NCBI RefSeq assembly: GCF_003086295.3
Contig: NC_092051.1
Coordinates: 77,570,445 to 77,634,444, forward strand
Direction: 5' to 3'
DNA from: Arachis hypogaea
Taxonomy: Eukaryota; Streptophyta; Magnoliopsida; Fabales; Fabaceae
DNA: 64,000 nt
Below the pieces are notes generated by a model. That model worked only from the letters and a program-made list of their open reading frames with translations. It did not search any database and was not told the DNA's origin. The position numbers and the translations under genes were made by a program. Below, piece by piece: positions 11,480-21,071 of this stretch; the first letter of the stretch is position 1, and the number at the start of each line of letters is the position of its first letter.

Positions 11480-12300
11480 GTGTGGTGGCCGGCACGGCGG
11501 TGATGGGTGAAGCGGCGCGGCGGTGCTGGCAGCACGGTGGTGGTTCGGGTGTGGCAGGGAATGAAAGAGGGGAAGAAGAGAAGAAGGGGAGCAAGGAGGG
11601 TGAGGGATGTGGAGGGGAGGTGGCGGTCGGCGGGGTGGTGGCTGGTCGGCGGTGGTGGTTGCAGAGGAGGGAGAAAATAGGAGTGCAGAGGAGAGGGGAG
11701 AAAATGTTGACGTGAGGGGAATAGGGTTTCGCGTGGATTGGGTTAAGTGGATTCAAATCCACGCGAACGCGTGGCTCACGCGAACGCGTGGTTGAGGCGG
11801 AGAAGTAATGACATGGACGCGTCCTTGACGCGAACGCGTGAGTAAGGTATAATGAAAGTGACGCGTATGCGTAAAACACGCGTACGCGTCGCTCAGAATT
11901 GTGCTAAATGTACAATTCCAACGTCGTTTTGGCGCAACTCTCTATTTCAATTGAAGGGGGCAATATTTTCCATGCGACGTGTACGCGTCACCCATGCTTT
12001 TGCGTGGTGTGTGTGAAGTGAAAGTGACGCGTTCGCGTCATTGACGCGAACGCGTGGCCCATGCACATGCGTGGGGTGAATTTTTTTTATTTTTTTTATG
12101 CAGTATGCAGAATTCTATATGCAATGCTTATACGGATATTATGAATAATTCTAGGTACAATAAAAATAAAATAAAATAAAACAAAAAAAAAAATGAAATA
12201 AAATTAAAATTGAAAAAGGAACGACCATACCATGGTGGGTTGTCTCCCACCTAGCAATTTTAGTTAAAGTCCTTAAGTTGGACATTTGGTGAGTCCCTTG
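11480..12300 (-). other. Internal fragment of a family I element with a palindrome cluster
   Basis: No gene is seen. Bases 11480-11740 are a GC-rich purine-biased stretch of GGTGG and GGAGAG runs, origin unknown. Bases 11750-12075 carry ACGCGAACGCGT and ACGCGTACGCGT palindromes. From 12080 the sequence is collinear with 17150-17360 of the full element (T-run, CAGTATGCAGAATTC, AAAAAGGAACGACCATACCATGG). It includes the stem-loop GGTGGG-TTGTCT-CCCACC at 12234-12251. Confidence 0.6.
12234..12251 (-). promoter_or_regulatory. Conserved stem-loop after ORF1 (GGTGGGAGACAACCCACC)
   Basis: A six-base-pair perfect stem with a six-base loop, flanked by CTAGGTGG and CCATGG. It lies about 50 bases beyond the ORF1 stop on the minus strand. 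It has the same placement as 17297-17314 and 41395-41412, and the loop core matches the family B, C and E stem-loops. Confidence 0.6.
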
Positions 12301-12885
12301 TTATGGTGGCTTGTGCTTGAGCTCATCCAGGAATCTCCACCAATGCTTGCAATTTCAATAACCTCCGGGGTCCCATACTAAGCAAGTAAAGCCTTCGAGC
12401 AAGTTAGAGCAGGTTTTCAGACTCCAGGAGTATTGATTATCAGGATAAATTCCAGGATCCCAAACAGTGCTTCTGTACCCGTCTTCGTCTTGATCTACAT
12501 TTTTCCAGCCGGGTAGTATGGAATTTGAATTCTCACTAAGATGACCAAACAACTTCCAAGACTCATTCAATCAAACTCGAAACCAATCCTTATACCTCAA
12601 ATTGAAGCGTAGAGCTTTATTGAATCTTGTATACCAGCTCTGAGTGCGAGCCATTTCCCTCTTACTCTTAAAGCCACAAAGAGCTCTAAGCTGGCCATCT
12701 GTTTCAAGCAGACCATATTCAAGTGGAAAAGTAAAGATAAAGGCTAAGGATTTTACCCACTTGAAGTTTGTATTGGGTGGTAATGGCCTTGGGATACGTG
12801 TTTCCAGTGGTTTTGCAAGCTCTACTCCCTTGTATTCTTCTGTGAATTCCTCCACTTCTTTGCAAACTTCTTCAATTGTAACCAC
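12301..12885 (-). pseudogene. 3' part of ORF1 of family I, 5' end deleted
   Basis: This is the C-terminal third of the unfamiliar protein encoded at 17364-18860. Shared landmarks are FKWVKSLAFIFTFPLEYG, LLETDGQLRALCGFKSKR, SWKLFGHLSE, the YRSTVWDPG block and WWRFLDELKHKPP with the stop at 12301. Two in-frame stops interrupt it: one at about 12571 between RV and LNESW, another near 12355. The WDPG segment is present twice. Beyond 12911 the sequence jumps straight into an LTR, so the N-terminal two thirds, the leader and the PBS are missing. Confidence 0.6.
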
Positions 12886-12911
12886 ATCTTAATCAAAGTC
12901 TTCGATATCTT

Positions 12912-14395
12912 TGAAAGAACTGAAGATTGATGGTTTAGAAGTTATAGTAAACTCTCGTTGCAAGTATAGTTACTAAACCAAGCAATCAACTTTCTTACAA
13001 AAGTTTTGGTTGTCACAAGTAACGAACCCCTTTAAAATTGATAACTGAAGTATTCAAATCTCGGGTCGTCTTCTCAAGGAATTGCAAGGAAGTATGTTCT
13101 TATTATTGGTTATGAGTCTTGTAAATTGGGGGTTTTGAAAGTAAGAAACCAGTATGTTAAATGATAACAAAAATAAAATAGAAATAATAAAATAAACTCT
13201 TGGCAAGGTATTAAAACTGGAAGTCCTATCCTAGTTATCCTTATCAATTGTGATGAGAATTAGATTTTTCTCCCACTTTGTTAACCTCTAACTATGAAGG
13301 TAAATCAAGTGGATTAATTAGCTTAATCCTCAGGTCCTAGTCAATTCCTATGGAAAGACTAGAGTTATTGGAGCAACTTCCAATTTCAACCACTGCTTTA
13401 TTTGACAGCTCAAGTGTTACCAATTACTTAACCTAAGCCAAAAGGGAGAAAATATCTAAATTAAATTAAAAGCATCAATGTAAATAAAGCAAAGCAATCT
13501 TAAATCTGAAATACCTCAAATAATATTAATTAAGAAAATCATAACATGAATGTAGCATAAGCCAAATTGAAAAGATAAATAATAATTAAAACTATGTAAT
13601 AAAAGTAGAAAATAAATAAGGGGAACATTGAACCTGTGATGAAGAAGAAATAATCCTAAATCCTAAGACTAAATCCTTAGAGAGAGGAGAGAGCCTCTCT
13701 CTCTAAAAACTACATCTAAAACTAAAATTATGATTTATGAGCTTGTTTTTGAATGGATGCATTTCCCCACTTTATAGCCTCTAATCTGTGTTTTCTGGGC
13801 CGAAAACTGGGTCAAAAACAGCCCAAAAATCGCCCCCAGCGTATTTTGGTACGTTCAGCTGGTGGGAAAGTGACGCGGAAGCGTCGTCTACGCGTTAGTG
13901 TAGATTGGGGTTTTGCCAGGTCACGCGTCCGCGTGATCTACACGTTCGTGTCATCTGGCTTCTGGTCAGCTATGGTAAATTATATATCATTGTGAAGCCC
14001 CGGACGTTATCTTTCCAACGCAACTGGAATGGCGTCATTTGGACCTCTGTAGCTCAAGTTATGGTTGTTTGAGTGCAGAAGGTCAGGCTGGACAGCTTTA
14101 GCAGTTCCTTCAATTTCCTGTATTCCTTCCACTTTTGCATGCTTCCTTTCCATCCTCTGAGCCATTCCTGCCTTGTAATCTCTGAAATCACTTAACACAC
14201 ATATCAAGGCATCTAATGGTAATAAGAGAGGATTTAAACATAGGGAACTTAAGGCCAAAGAAGCATGTTTTCAATCAAAGCACATAATTAGGAAGGCAAA
14301 TGTAAAACCATGCAAATAGTATGAATAAATGGGTAAAGAGTTGATAAAAACCACTGAATTGAGCATAAGATAAACCATGAAATAGTGGTTTATCA
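12912..14395 (-). repeat. 3' LTR of the family I element (1484 bp)
   Basis: The minus strand starts TGATAAACCACTATTTCATG at 14395 and ends CTTCAGTTCTTTCA at 12912. The inner boundary is fixed by the polypurine block GTTTAAGTGTGGGGAGGT just outside 14395. The outer end is fixed by comparison with 19284, where the same TGAAAGAACTGAAG follows a PBS. A small cluster of CpG palindromes (ACGCGTCCGCGT type) lies at 13870-13960. Confidence 0.85.
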
Positions 14396-15087
14396 ACCTC
14401 CCCACACTTAAACATTAGCATGTCCTCATGCTAAGCTAAAGAGAAGCTATAAAGGAGTGAAGAGGAATGATAGAATGTATGAAATGCAATCCTATCTATA
14501 TGAATGCAACTATATGCAAAATGTTTCTACCTACTTGGTTAAAAGTAAATAAGCTCCTCAAGACAAAAATAATTCAAATTCCACTAATTCAAATCATGAA
14601 AATAAAGTACAAATAGACTTGCAAGAAGAAAATAGCTCATGAAAGCAGGGAACAAGGAATTGAGCATCGAACCCTCACTGGTAGTGTATACACTCTAATC
14701 GCTCAAGTGTTTAAGGTTCAATTCTCTCAATTCTCTACTAACCTTGCTTTCTAAGGCTTGCTCTTCATCTAACAATCAACAAAAATTTAATGTACAGATA
14801 CACATATCAAGAGGTCTTTTAAGGGTTGTAATGGGGTTAGGGTCAAGGTAGGATTGTATTTGGCCTAGTGGACTAAAATCTAAATCCTTAATTAAGTTAA
14901 ACTTTCCACCTAACTTTAGACAATCCATGTAATCGTAATATCACATATAACTATCCATTAACCATGTTTTCCACATATTCATGCATTCTAATTTCAAGTA
15001 CAGTACATATGCATTGCTTTCACCACTTACTTTGGGGCATTTTGTCCCTTTTTGCTTAATTGCTCTTTTTTTGTTTTCTTTTTCTCG

Positions 15088-15171
<84 letters not shown>

Positions 15172-15910
15172 CTTTTCTTTTATTTTTCTCAATGCATATG
15201 ATTAAATTATTGGATGGATGAATCATGTCCTAAACATTTTTTTTTCACATTTTCCGAAAATTCTAACATACTCAATTCTCAAACCGAATGTTTGCAAATT
15301 CAATCTTTTCCCTATACTTAATTCATGAGCACTCTCACTAGTCTAAGCTAACCAAGGATTCAAATTAAGGACATTATTGTTTTTCTCTTAGAGTTAATGA
15401 TGTGCTAAAGTAAAGAACAAAGGGGTATAATAGGGTCAAAATTGGTTTGCAAAGGATAATGAAAGGGTAAGGCCATATATGTAAGCTCAGTGAAACAAAG
15501 GCCTCAATCATGTAAGTGTATGCATACATCAAACCATTGAAATATAGAATTAAGCAAGACAAAGATCACAATTTTAGAGAGAAGAACACACACCAAAAAT
15601 AAAATATTGGTTGGTAAAATGCAACCAATTCAAATAGGCTCAAAAAATCTCACAGGTTTTGTGTGTTTGAGCTCTAAACCATGTTCCAGTATAATATTTC
15701 TGCAAACAAGTGTAACATTAAATTTTATTCAAATTAGTGAAATACTCTAAAAGGTTTCTTGAAAAAGAAAATATTACTTCAACCAAGTGGTAAAATATGC
15801 ACAAAATCAAACAAATATGTAATCAAACATGTAAATGCAACAACTAACAAGGAAAATAAACCATTGGTGTTGAGATAGAAGAGTAACTAACCCATGGAGA
15901 TCGATATCGA
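14396..15910 (-). other. Gene-free 3' region between two polypurine-like blocks
   Basis: On the minus strand block 2 (14412-14397, TTTAAGTGTGGGGAGG) abuts the 3' LTR and is the likely polypurine tract. It is preceded by AGCATGAGGACATGCTAATG, which contains an inverted repeat (GCATGAGGACATGC). The region is collinear, in reverse, with 22360-23800 of the plus-strand relative. No coding potential is seen. Confidence 0.65.
15092..15168. repeat. (TA)n microsatellite, about 38 units
   Basis: An uninterrupted alternation of T and A over about 77 bases, inside the 3' region of the family I element. The 74-codon ORF with repeated Tyr-Ile across it is an artefact of the repeat. Confidence 0.97.
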
Positions 15911-15926
15911 CCTCCCCACACTTAAA
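15911..15926 (-). promoter_or_regulatory. Internal polypurine-like block 1
   Basis: The minus strand reads TTTAAGTGTGGGGAGG, identical over 16 bases to the block next to the 3' LTR (14397-14412) but about 1.5 kb upstream of it. It follows the ORF2 remnant. The plus-strand relative has TTAAGTGTGGACAGG at the same place (22343-22357). It could act as a second plus-strand primer, or be a leftover of an older LTR junction. Confidence 0.5.
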
Positions 15927-15995
15927 GATTGCACCGTCCTCGGTGCATGCTGAGTTGTGTAGGTGGACGGGTGGCTCCAACTGACGCTTTTCTCA

Positions 15996-16067
15996 TCAAG
16001 GAATGTGCGTAGGAACTTGTGTGTCTCTCCCATGCAAACGTCTTCTGGTTTTCTTCCTGGTGGCCAT
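15996..16067 (-). pseudogene. ORF2 remnant of family I, 24 codons
   Basis: The minus strand reads a pyrimidine tract ending TTTCTTTCAG, then one base, then an ATG (16067-16065) starting MATRKKTRRRLHGRD and a TGA at 15996. The layout matches the ORF2 start of the plus-strand relative at 21072 (TTCCTTAG, then ATGGGTACTAAGAAAGG). Here the ORF2 body is missing and the short peptide runs almost directly into polypurine-like block 1. I read it as an internal deletion of ORF2. A functional peptide is unlikely. Confidence 0.45.
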
Positions 16068-16630
16068 CCTGAAAGAAAAAGGGAAGAAAAGTAACCCAAA
16101 GCAAAGATAAAAAACAAATAAAACATGGGTTGGTTAATGCCAAAAATGAGGGTCTCAATTACATGGTAGCTACAACATGCAAGTGAGAAAACAATAGAAG
16201 CACATGGCATAATAGTGGTGCAAAATTTTGCAACAATGAGGGAGAGTGTGGGTAAGGAGAGGTAATGTAAATTCATGTCAATGCAAAATTGATGCAGGTA
16301 TAAAAGATTGGCATTGTTTTAAATAATATTACCTAACCAGAATAAAACAAGTCTCTAAGCACCTAAAATAATTCAAGAGAAGATGCAACAGTGAAATAAG
16401 AAAATTCAACACCAAAGAAAAAATAATGAATTTAAAAAAGAAAATAAAAATATGTACAGAATTAAAATATAATGAATGAAAGTATGTAAATAAATTAGGT
16501 AAAATAGAATGGAAGTGAAAAAAGATGAGAAGTTAAAAAGATAAAGTAAGAAAGAAAGAAGAAAGAAGAAAAGATGGAAGAAATTAGGATTGGGGAAGAA
16601 AAGATAAGATATTTGGCTGATTTGGATAGG

Positions 16631-17150
16631 CTGTGCGCCGCATGTTATGCGGACGCGTGAGTGACGCGGACGCGTGGGTCACGCGATCACGTGACCTGAT
16701 TTGTGCGATTGACGCGAGTGCAGCCTCGCGTTCGCGTAACTCTCTGTTCGAAACTCATTTTGACAATTTTTGGGTGACGCGGTCGCGTGGTTGACGCGAT
16801 CGTGCGGGTGGCCTTATTTCCAATATGACGTGGACGCGTGGGTGACGCGTTCGCGTGGTGGGGCTTGTGCTGCTAGCACCATTCCAGCTCCGCTCCATCA
16901 TAACTCTCTGCGATACACCCCTTTACATCGATTTTACATAGCCACACGTTCGCGTGGGTGACGCGGACGCGTGGGGAGGCTATTTCTCCAAATGACGCGG
17001 TCGCGTGGGTCACGCAGACGCGTAGGCATGTTTGTGCCTAAAGCGCGCCTCCAGCCACGCTTTCGCGTGACTCTCTGTTTACTTTCTTTTCTTCACAATG
17101 CACTGGTGACGCGTATGCGTCAGCGACGCTACCGCGTCGCGTGCATGCTT
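16631..17150. repeat. ACGCGT palindrome cluster of family I
   Basis: About 520 bases carry more than fifteen variants of ACGCG(T/G)NCGCGT, mostly spaced 15-40 bases apart with unlike spacers. These are palindromic CpG-dense motifs in an otherwise AT-rich element. Flanking order on the minus strand is stem-loop, T-run, cluster, then the ORF2 leader. Short ORFs across it are not genes. Confidence 0.85.
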
Positions 17151-17296
17151 TTTTTTTTTTTAATCAATGCAGTATACAGAATGCAATGTTAATATGAATG
17201 TTATGCAAAACTCCAGGTTCAATACAATAAAATAAAATAAAACTCGAAAACAAATAAAACTAAATAAAAAAAATGAAAAAGGAACGATCATACCAT

Positions 17297-17314
17297 GGTG
17301 GGTTGTCTCCCACC
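17297..17314 (-). promoter_or_regulatory. Conserved stem-loop after ORF1 (GGTGGGAGACAACCCACC)
   Basis: A perfect six-base-pair stem and six-base loop about 50 bases past the ORF1 stop, inside GTGCTAGGTGGG...CCCACCATGG. It is identical in stem and loop to 12234-12251. Confidence 0.65.
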
Positions 17315-17363
17315 TAGCACTTTTAGTTAAAGTCCTTAAGTTGGACATTTGGGGAGTCCTTTA

Positions 17364-18860
17364 TTATGGTGGCTTGTGCTTGAACTCATCCAGGAATCTC
17401 CACCAATGTTTGTGATTCCAATGGCCTCCGAGTTCCCAAATCTTATTTCTACACCCGTCTTCAAGTTGATTATCATGATTCCATCCGGGTGGTTCAGCCT
17501 TAGAATGCTTACCGAAGCGTCCAAACAACTTCCAAGACCCATTCAATTGAGCTTTACACCAACCTTTGTGTTTAAACTTAAAGCTTCCAACCATAATGAA
17601 CCTTGCAGGACAATTCTTACCATTAACCATCTTCCTCTTACTCTTAATGCCACAAAGAGCTCGAAGTTGACCATCCGTCTCCAGTAGCACATATTCAAGT
17701 GGAATTAGAAAGCTAAGGGATATGAATTTTACCCACTTGAATGTTGTGAAGGATGATGGCAACTTAGGGGGAGGGGTCTCCAATAACTTCGGCAAGGTGA
17801 TTTCAAGCTCCATTCCCCTACGCTCTTCTTTAACAGCTTCCACCTCTTTGCAAGCTTCTTCAATTTCAACCTCTTCCTCTTGGTAGCTGTCTTCCAATTC
17901 AATGTCTTCTTCATTGTTCACCAAGAGTGTGGGAGGTTGTGCTTTTTCTTTTTCCATCTCCATGTCAAGTTCAATGGGAGAGGATTCAATTGCAGATAAG
18001 AATTCATCAATAATTGAATCCATCTCTTGATCAACCTCTTCAAGGTCTTCAACCATGATATGTCTTGAAGGTTGTACAGCCTCTTCAACATCAATTTTAA
18101 ACGTCTTTGAAGGAGGCTCTATGTCTTGACTTTCCCAAGGAGGTTCAGCATCTCCTAAGTCTTCAACAACTTCTTCTTCTTCAATAATTCCGGCTTCCTC
18201 CACTTGCTCCAGTACAAATTCATGCTCCTTGCTGTGCACCGGAGTTTCTAATGTCTCCTTCATACTACGTTCTTCATTAGATTGTCCACATGAAGCCATG
18301 GGGGTTCCTTGAGTGTCCGAACGTCGGGAAGCTAATTGTTTTATCGCTTGATTCAATTGGTGAAAGGTTGCATGAAATCTTTCCACTGTTTTCTTGTGAC
18401 GATCCTTTGATTTTTGTTGTGCTCGGCTATCATAAGTAAGATCATAGTGCTCTTGGATTGACGGATATGGAGATGGTGAATATTAAAGTGGTGGTTCTGG
18501 GCGTGGTTCATATGGTGGTTGGTGTGGTGGATAAGGATTAGGGTTATATGGTGGTGTTTGGTGGTAAGGGGCTTGTGAGTATGGTGGTTCAAAGTTGTGT
18601 TGAGGAAATGGTTTATTGGCATATGATGGAGCTTGCTGGTAACTACAAGGGGGTCCACCATATCTATTGTCTTGGCATGCATTGTATGATGGTCGTTGTC
18701 CATGGTATTTTGGAAGGTGATGTTGCCAAAAGGGTTGATCAGATCCTCGTGGCTCCTTCCATCTCTGATTGTTTTGACCTCGATGCATGTCCCTGTTATA
18801 ATTTCCATTCCTTACAACAACATTGGAACCAAACTCAAAGCGAGAGGGGTGAGAACTCAT
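17364..18860 (-). pseudogene. ORF1 of family I, unfamiliar protein
   Basis: One frame of 499 codons with a single TAA at 18483-18485. I do not recognise a named family. Visible parts: residues 1-25 begin MSSHPSRFEFGSN; about 40-125 are rich in Pro, Tyr and Gln (YANKPFPQHNFEPPYSQ); about 150-185 hold RFHATFHQLNQAIKQLASR, possibly a coiled coil; about 220-360 are strongly acidic; the last 140 residues are aromatic and basic (FLIPLEYVLLETDGQLRALC, SWKLFGRFGK, WWRFLDEFKHKPP). It sits where gag normally lies but shows no Gag core or zinc knuckle. Diverged copies at 12301-12885 and 26461-27648 show that the C-terminal block is conserved within the families. It may be a Gag replacement; that is inference. 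Confidence 0.6.
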
Positions 18861-19262
18861 AATAGTAAATAAAAATTAAAAACAAAAATAAATTCAAATT
18901 TTAAATTAAAAGCTTATTTAAATTTTGAAATTGAAAATTAAATTTTTGAATTTGAATTTTAAAATTGTGAAACTTGAATTCTGAAATTTTAATTTTAATT
19001 TTTTTTGAAATTTGAAATTTGAAATTTGAAAATTTTTAAATTGAATTTTCAAAATTTTTAAATTTGAATTTTGAAATTTGATTTTTTGAAATAACATAAG
19101 ATAACTAAATTTTTGAAAAATTTTTGAAAAATTTTTTTTAATAACTTAATAAAAACCAATAACCTCTTAATTTATGAAAAAAAATAAAAATAAAATAAAA
19201 ACAAATAATGAAGTAAAAAGTAAATATTTACAATAACCAATAATAAGGCACACGTTTGCAAT
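18861..19262 (-). other. AT-rich 5' leader of the family I element
   Basis: Low-complexity sequence built from AAATTTTGAAATTTGAATTTT-like words between the PBS and ORF1. No gene or distinct signal is seen. Element E has a comparable low-complexity leader (56280-57850). Confidence 0.6.
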
Positions 19263-19280
19263 TCCACGGCAACGGCGCCA
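19263..19280 (-). promoter_or_regulatory. Primer-binding site, tRNA-Asp type with one mismatch
   Basis: The minus strand reads TGGCGCCGTTGCCGTGGA, one base different from the consensus elsewhere in the window (TGGCGCCGTTGCCGGGGA). It lies three bases inside the 5' LTR. Confidence 0.88.
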
Positions 19281-19283
19281 TTT

Positions 19284-20218
19284 TGAAAGAACTGAAGATT
19301 GATGGTTTAGAAGTTATAGTAAACTCTCGTTGCAAGTATAGTTACTAAACCAAGCAATCAATCTTTCTTACAAAAGTTTTGGTTGTCACAAGTAACAAAC
19401 CCCTTTAAAATTGATAACCGAAGTAATCAAACCTCGGGTCGTCTTCTCAAGGAATTGTAGGGAAGTATGTTCTTATTATTGGTTATGAGTCTTGTAAATT
19501 GGGGGTTTTGAAAGTAAGAAACCAGTACGTTAAATGATAAGAAAAATAAAATAGAAATAATAAAATAAACTCTTGGCAAGGTATTAGAACTGGAAGTCCT
19601 ATCTTAGTTATCCTTATCAATTGTGATGAGAATTGGATTTTTCTCCCACTTTGTTAACCTCTAACTATGAAGGTAAATCAAGTAGATTAATTAGCTTAAT
19701 CCTCAGGTCCTAGTCAATTCCTATGGAAAGACTAGAGTTATTGGAGCAACTTCCAATTTCAGCCACTGCTTTATTTGACAGCTCAAGTGTTACCAATTAC
19801 TTAACCCAAGCCAAAAGGGAGAAAATATCTAAATTAAATTAAAAGCATCAATGTAAATAAAGCAAAGCAATCTTAAATCTAAAATACCTCAAATAATATT
19901 AATTAAGAAAATCATAACATGAATGTAGCATAAGCCAAATTGAAAAGATAAATAATAATTAAAAGTATATAATAAGAGTAGAAAATAAATAAGAGGAACA
20001 TTGAACCTGTGATAGAGAAGAAATAATCCTAAATCCTAAGACTAAATCCTAAGAGAGAGGAGAGAGCCTCTCTCTCTAAAAACTACATCTAAAACTAAAA
20101 TTATGAATTGTGAGCTTGTTTTTGAGTGGATGCATTCCCCCACTTTATAGCCTCTAATCTGTGTTTTTCGGGCCGAAAACTGGGTCAAAAACAGCCCAGA
20201 AATCGCCCCCAGCATATT
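19284..20218 (-). repeat. 5' LTR of the family I element, truncated
   Basis: Near-identical to 12912-13850 for about 935 bases, starting at the same TGAAAGAACTGAAG. The U3 half is absent. Homology breaks just after AATCGCCCCCAGC, where the CpG-palindrome segment of the LTR would begin. The adjoining sequence belongs to an oppositely oriented element. Confidence 0.82.
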
Positions 20219-20290
20219 CCCAACGCCTACGCATCACTATTCAATCTGCGCAACCCACGCGTACTCATGATGCACGCGTACGCGTCACTT

Positions 20291-21071
20291 GCGACGCACA
20301 ATTAAACCACCTCGGCGCCTGATTTCAATTTATCTCCGCCCAATCCTAATTCTTTTCAATCCTACTTATTTCTTCTTCCTTCTTCCTTATTCTTTCTTCA
20401 TATATATTACTTTCTTCTTTCCCTTTTACTCTTTCATTATTACATTAATTTATGTTTCTTTCTTCTTTATTTTTCTTTTAGTTTCATTATCCATGGTTTC
20501 TTTTTCTTTTCTTTTTCTTGCATTCTTATGTTGGTATTGGAATCTTGTTTGGGTATTACCTTACTATACTAAAGCTTGTGGATATTATGAGGAGTGATTT
20601 GACAATTGATATTTTAATTCGACTCTTATATACATTTGGATTATATTATTTTCATTCCTACTTTAACTTCCTCACCAAGTGTTTGTGAAAAAATACCTAT
20701 GGTATCTTGAACTCTATTTTGTTTTACTCTTTTACTTGAATGCCCCTTTTTCACAACACTTGTACTCCACATGTATTTGGGATTATCATTCACAATTGTC
20801 ATCATACAAGTACTCTATAAATTGGCACATTTATTAGTTGATGCTTGAGTTACGCTTCTCATGCCTACTTTTTGCATGCTTTTACCTCTTGCATCTATTT
20901 AATTATGAATTGCCTTCTTGCTCTTACTTGATGTCTTAACTACATGTTGTAGCTACCATGTATTTAAGCTATAATCTTTTCTTTGGCATTCATTATCACT
21001 TGGTATTTTATTCCCTCCGATTTTAGTTATCTATATCTTTCACCTTCTTCCTCTTTCTTTCTTCCTTAGGC
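20291..21071 (+). other. ORF2 leader with a candidate splice acceptor
   Basis: No gene is seen in most of this region. It is strongly pyrimidine-biased (TTCTTCCTTCTTCC runs near 20365-20500). Later words such as CTACATGTTGTAGCTACCATG near 20940 recur in element G (28675-28700) and, in reverse, near 16160. The last 30 bases read CTTCTTCCTCTTTCTTTCTT then CCTTAG, one G, one C and the ORF2 ATG. This looks like a branch and pyrimidine tract with a 3' splice site. Confidence 0.5.

Larger units (their letters stand above)
12912..20218 (-). mobile_element. Family I non-autonomous LTR retrotransposon with novel ORF1
   Basis: Minus-strand order: truncated 5' LTR (20218-19284), PBS (19280-19263), AT-rich leader, ORF1 (18860-17364), stem-loop, ACGCGT palindrome cluster, spliced-looking ORF2 remnant, polypurine-like block 1, about 1.5 kb without genes, polypurine block 2, 3' LTR (14395-12912). 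No gag core, protease, reverse transcriptase or integrase is seen. To its left lies another internal fragment of the same family (12911-11480), again suggesting LTR-internal-LTR-internal tandem recombination, as in family B. Confidence 0.8.

Noticed and set aside
11406..11879. Minus-strand 157-codon Pro/Ser-rich ORF and opposite Gly-rich ORF
   Set aside because: It spans the LTR end, the GC-rich purine block and a palindrome cluster. Composition is driven by repeats.
14981..15205. 74-codon ORF with repeated Tyr-Ile
   Set aside because: Artefact of the (TA)n microsatellite.
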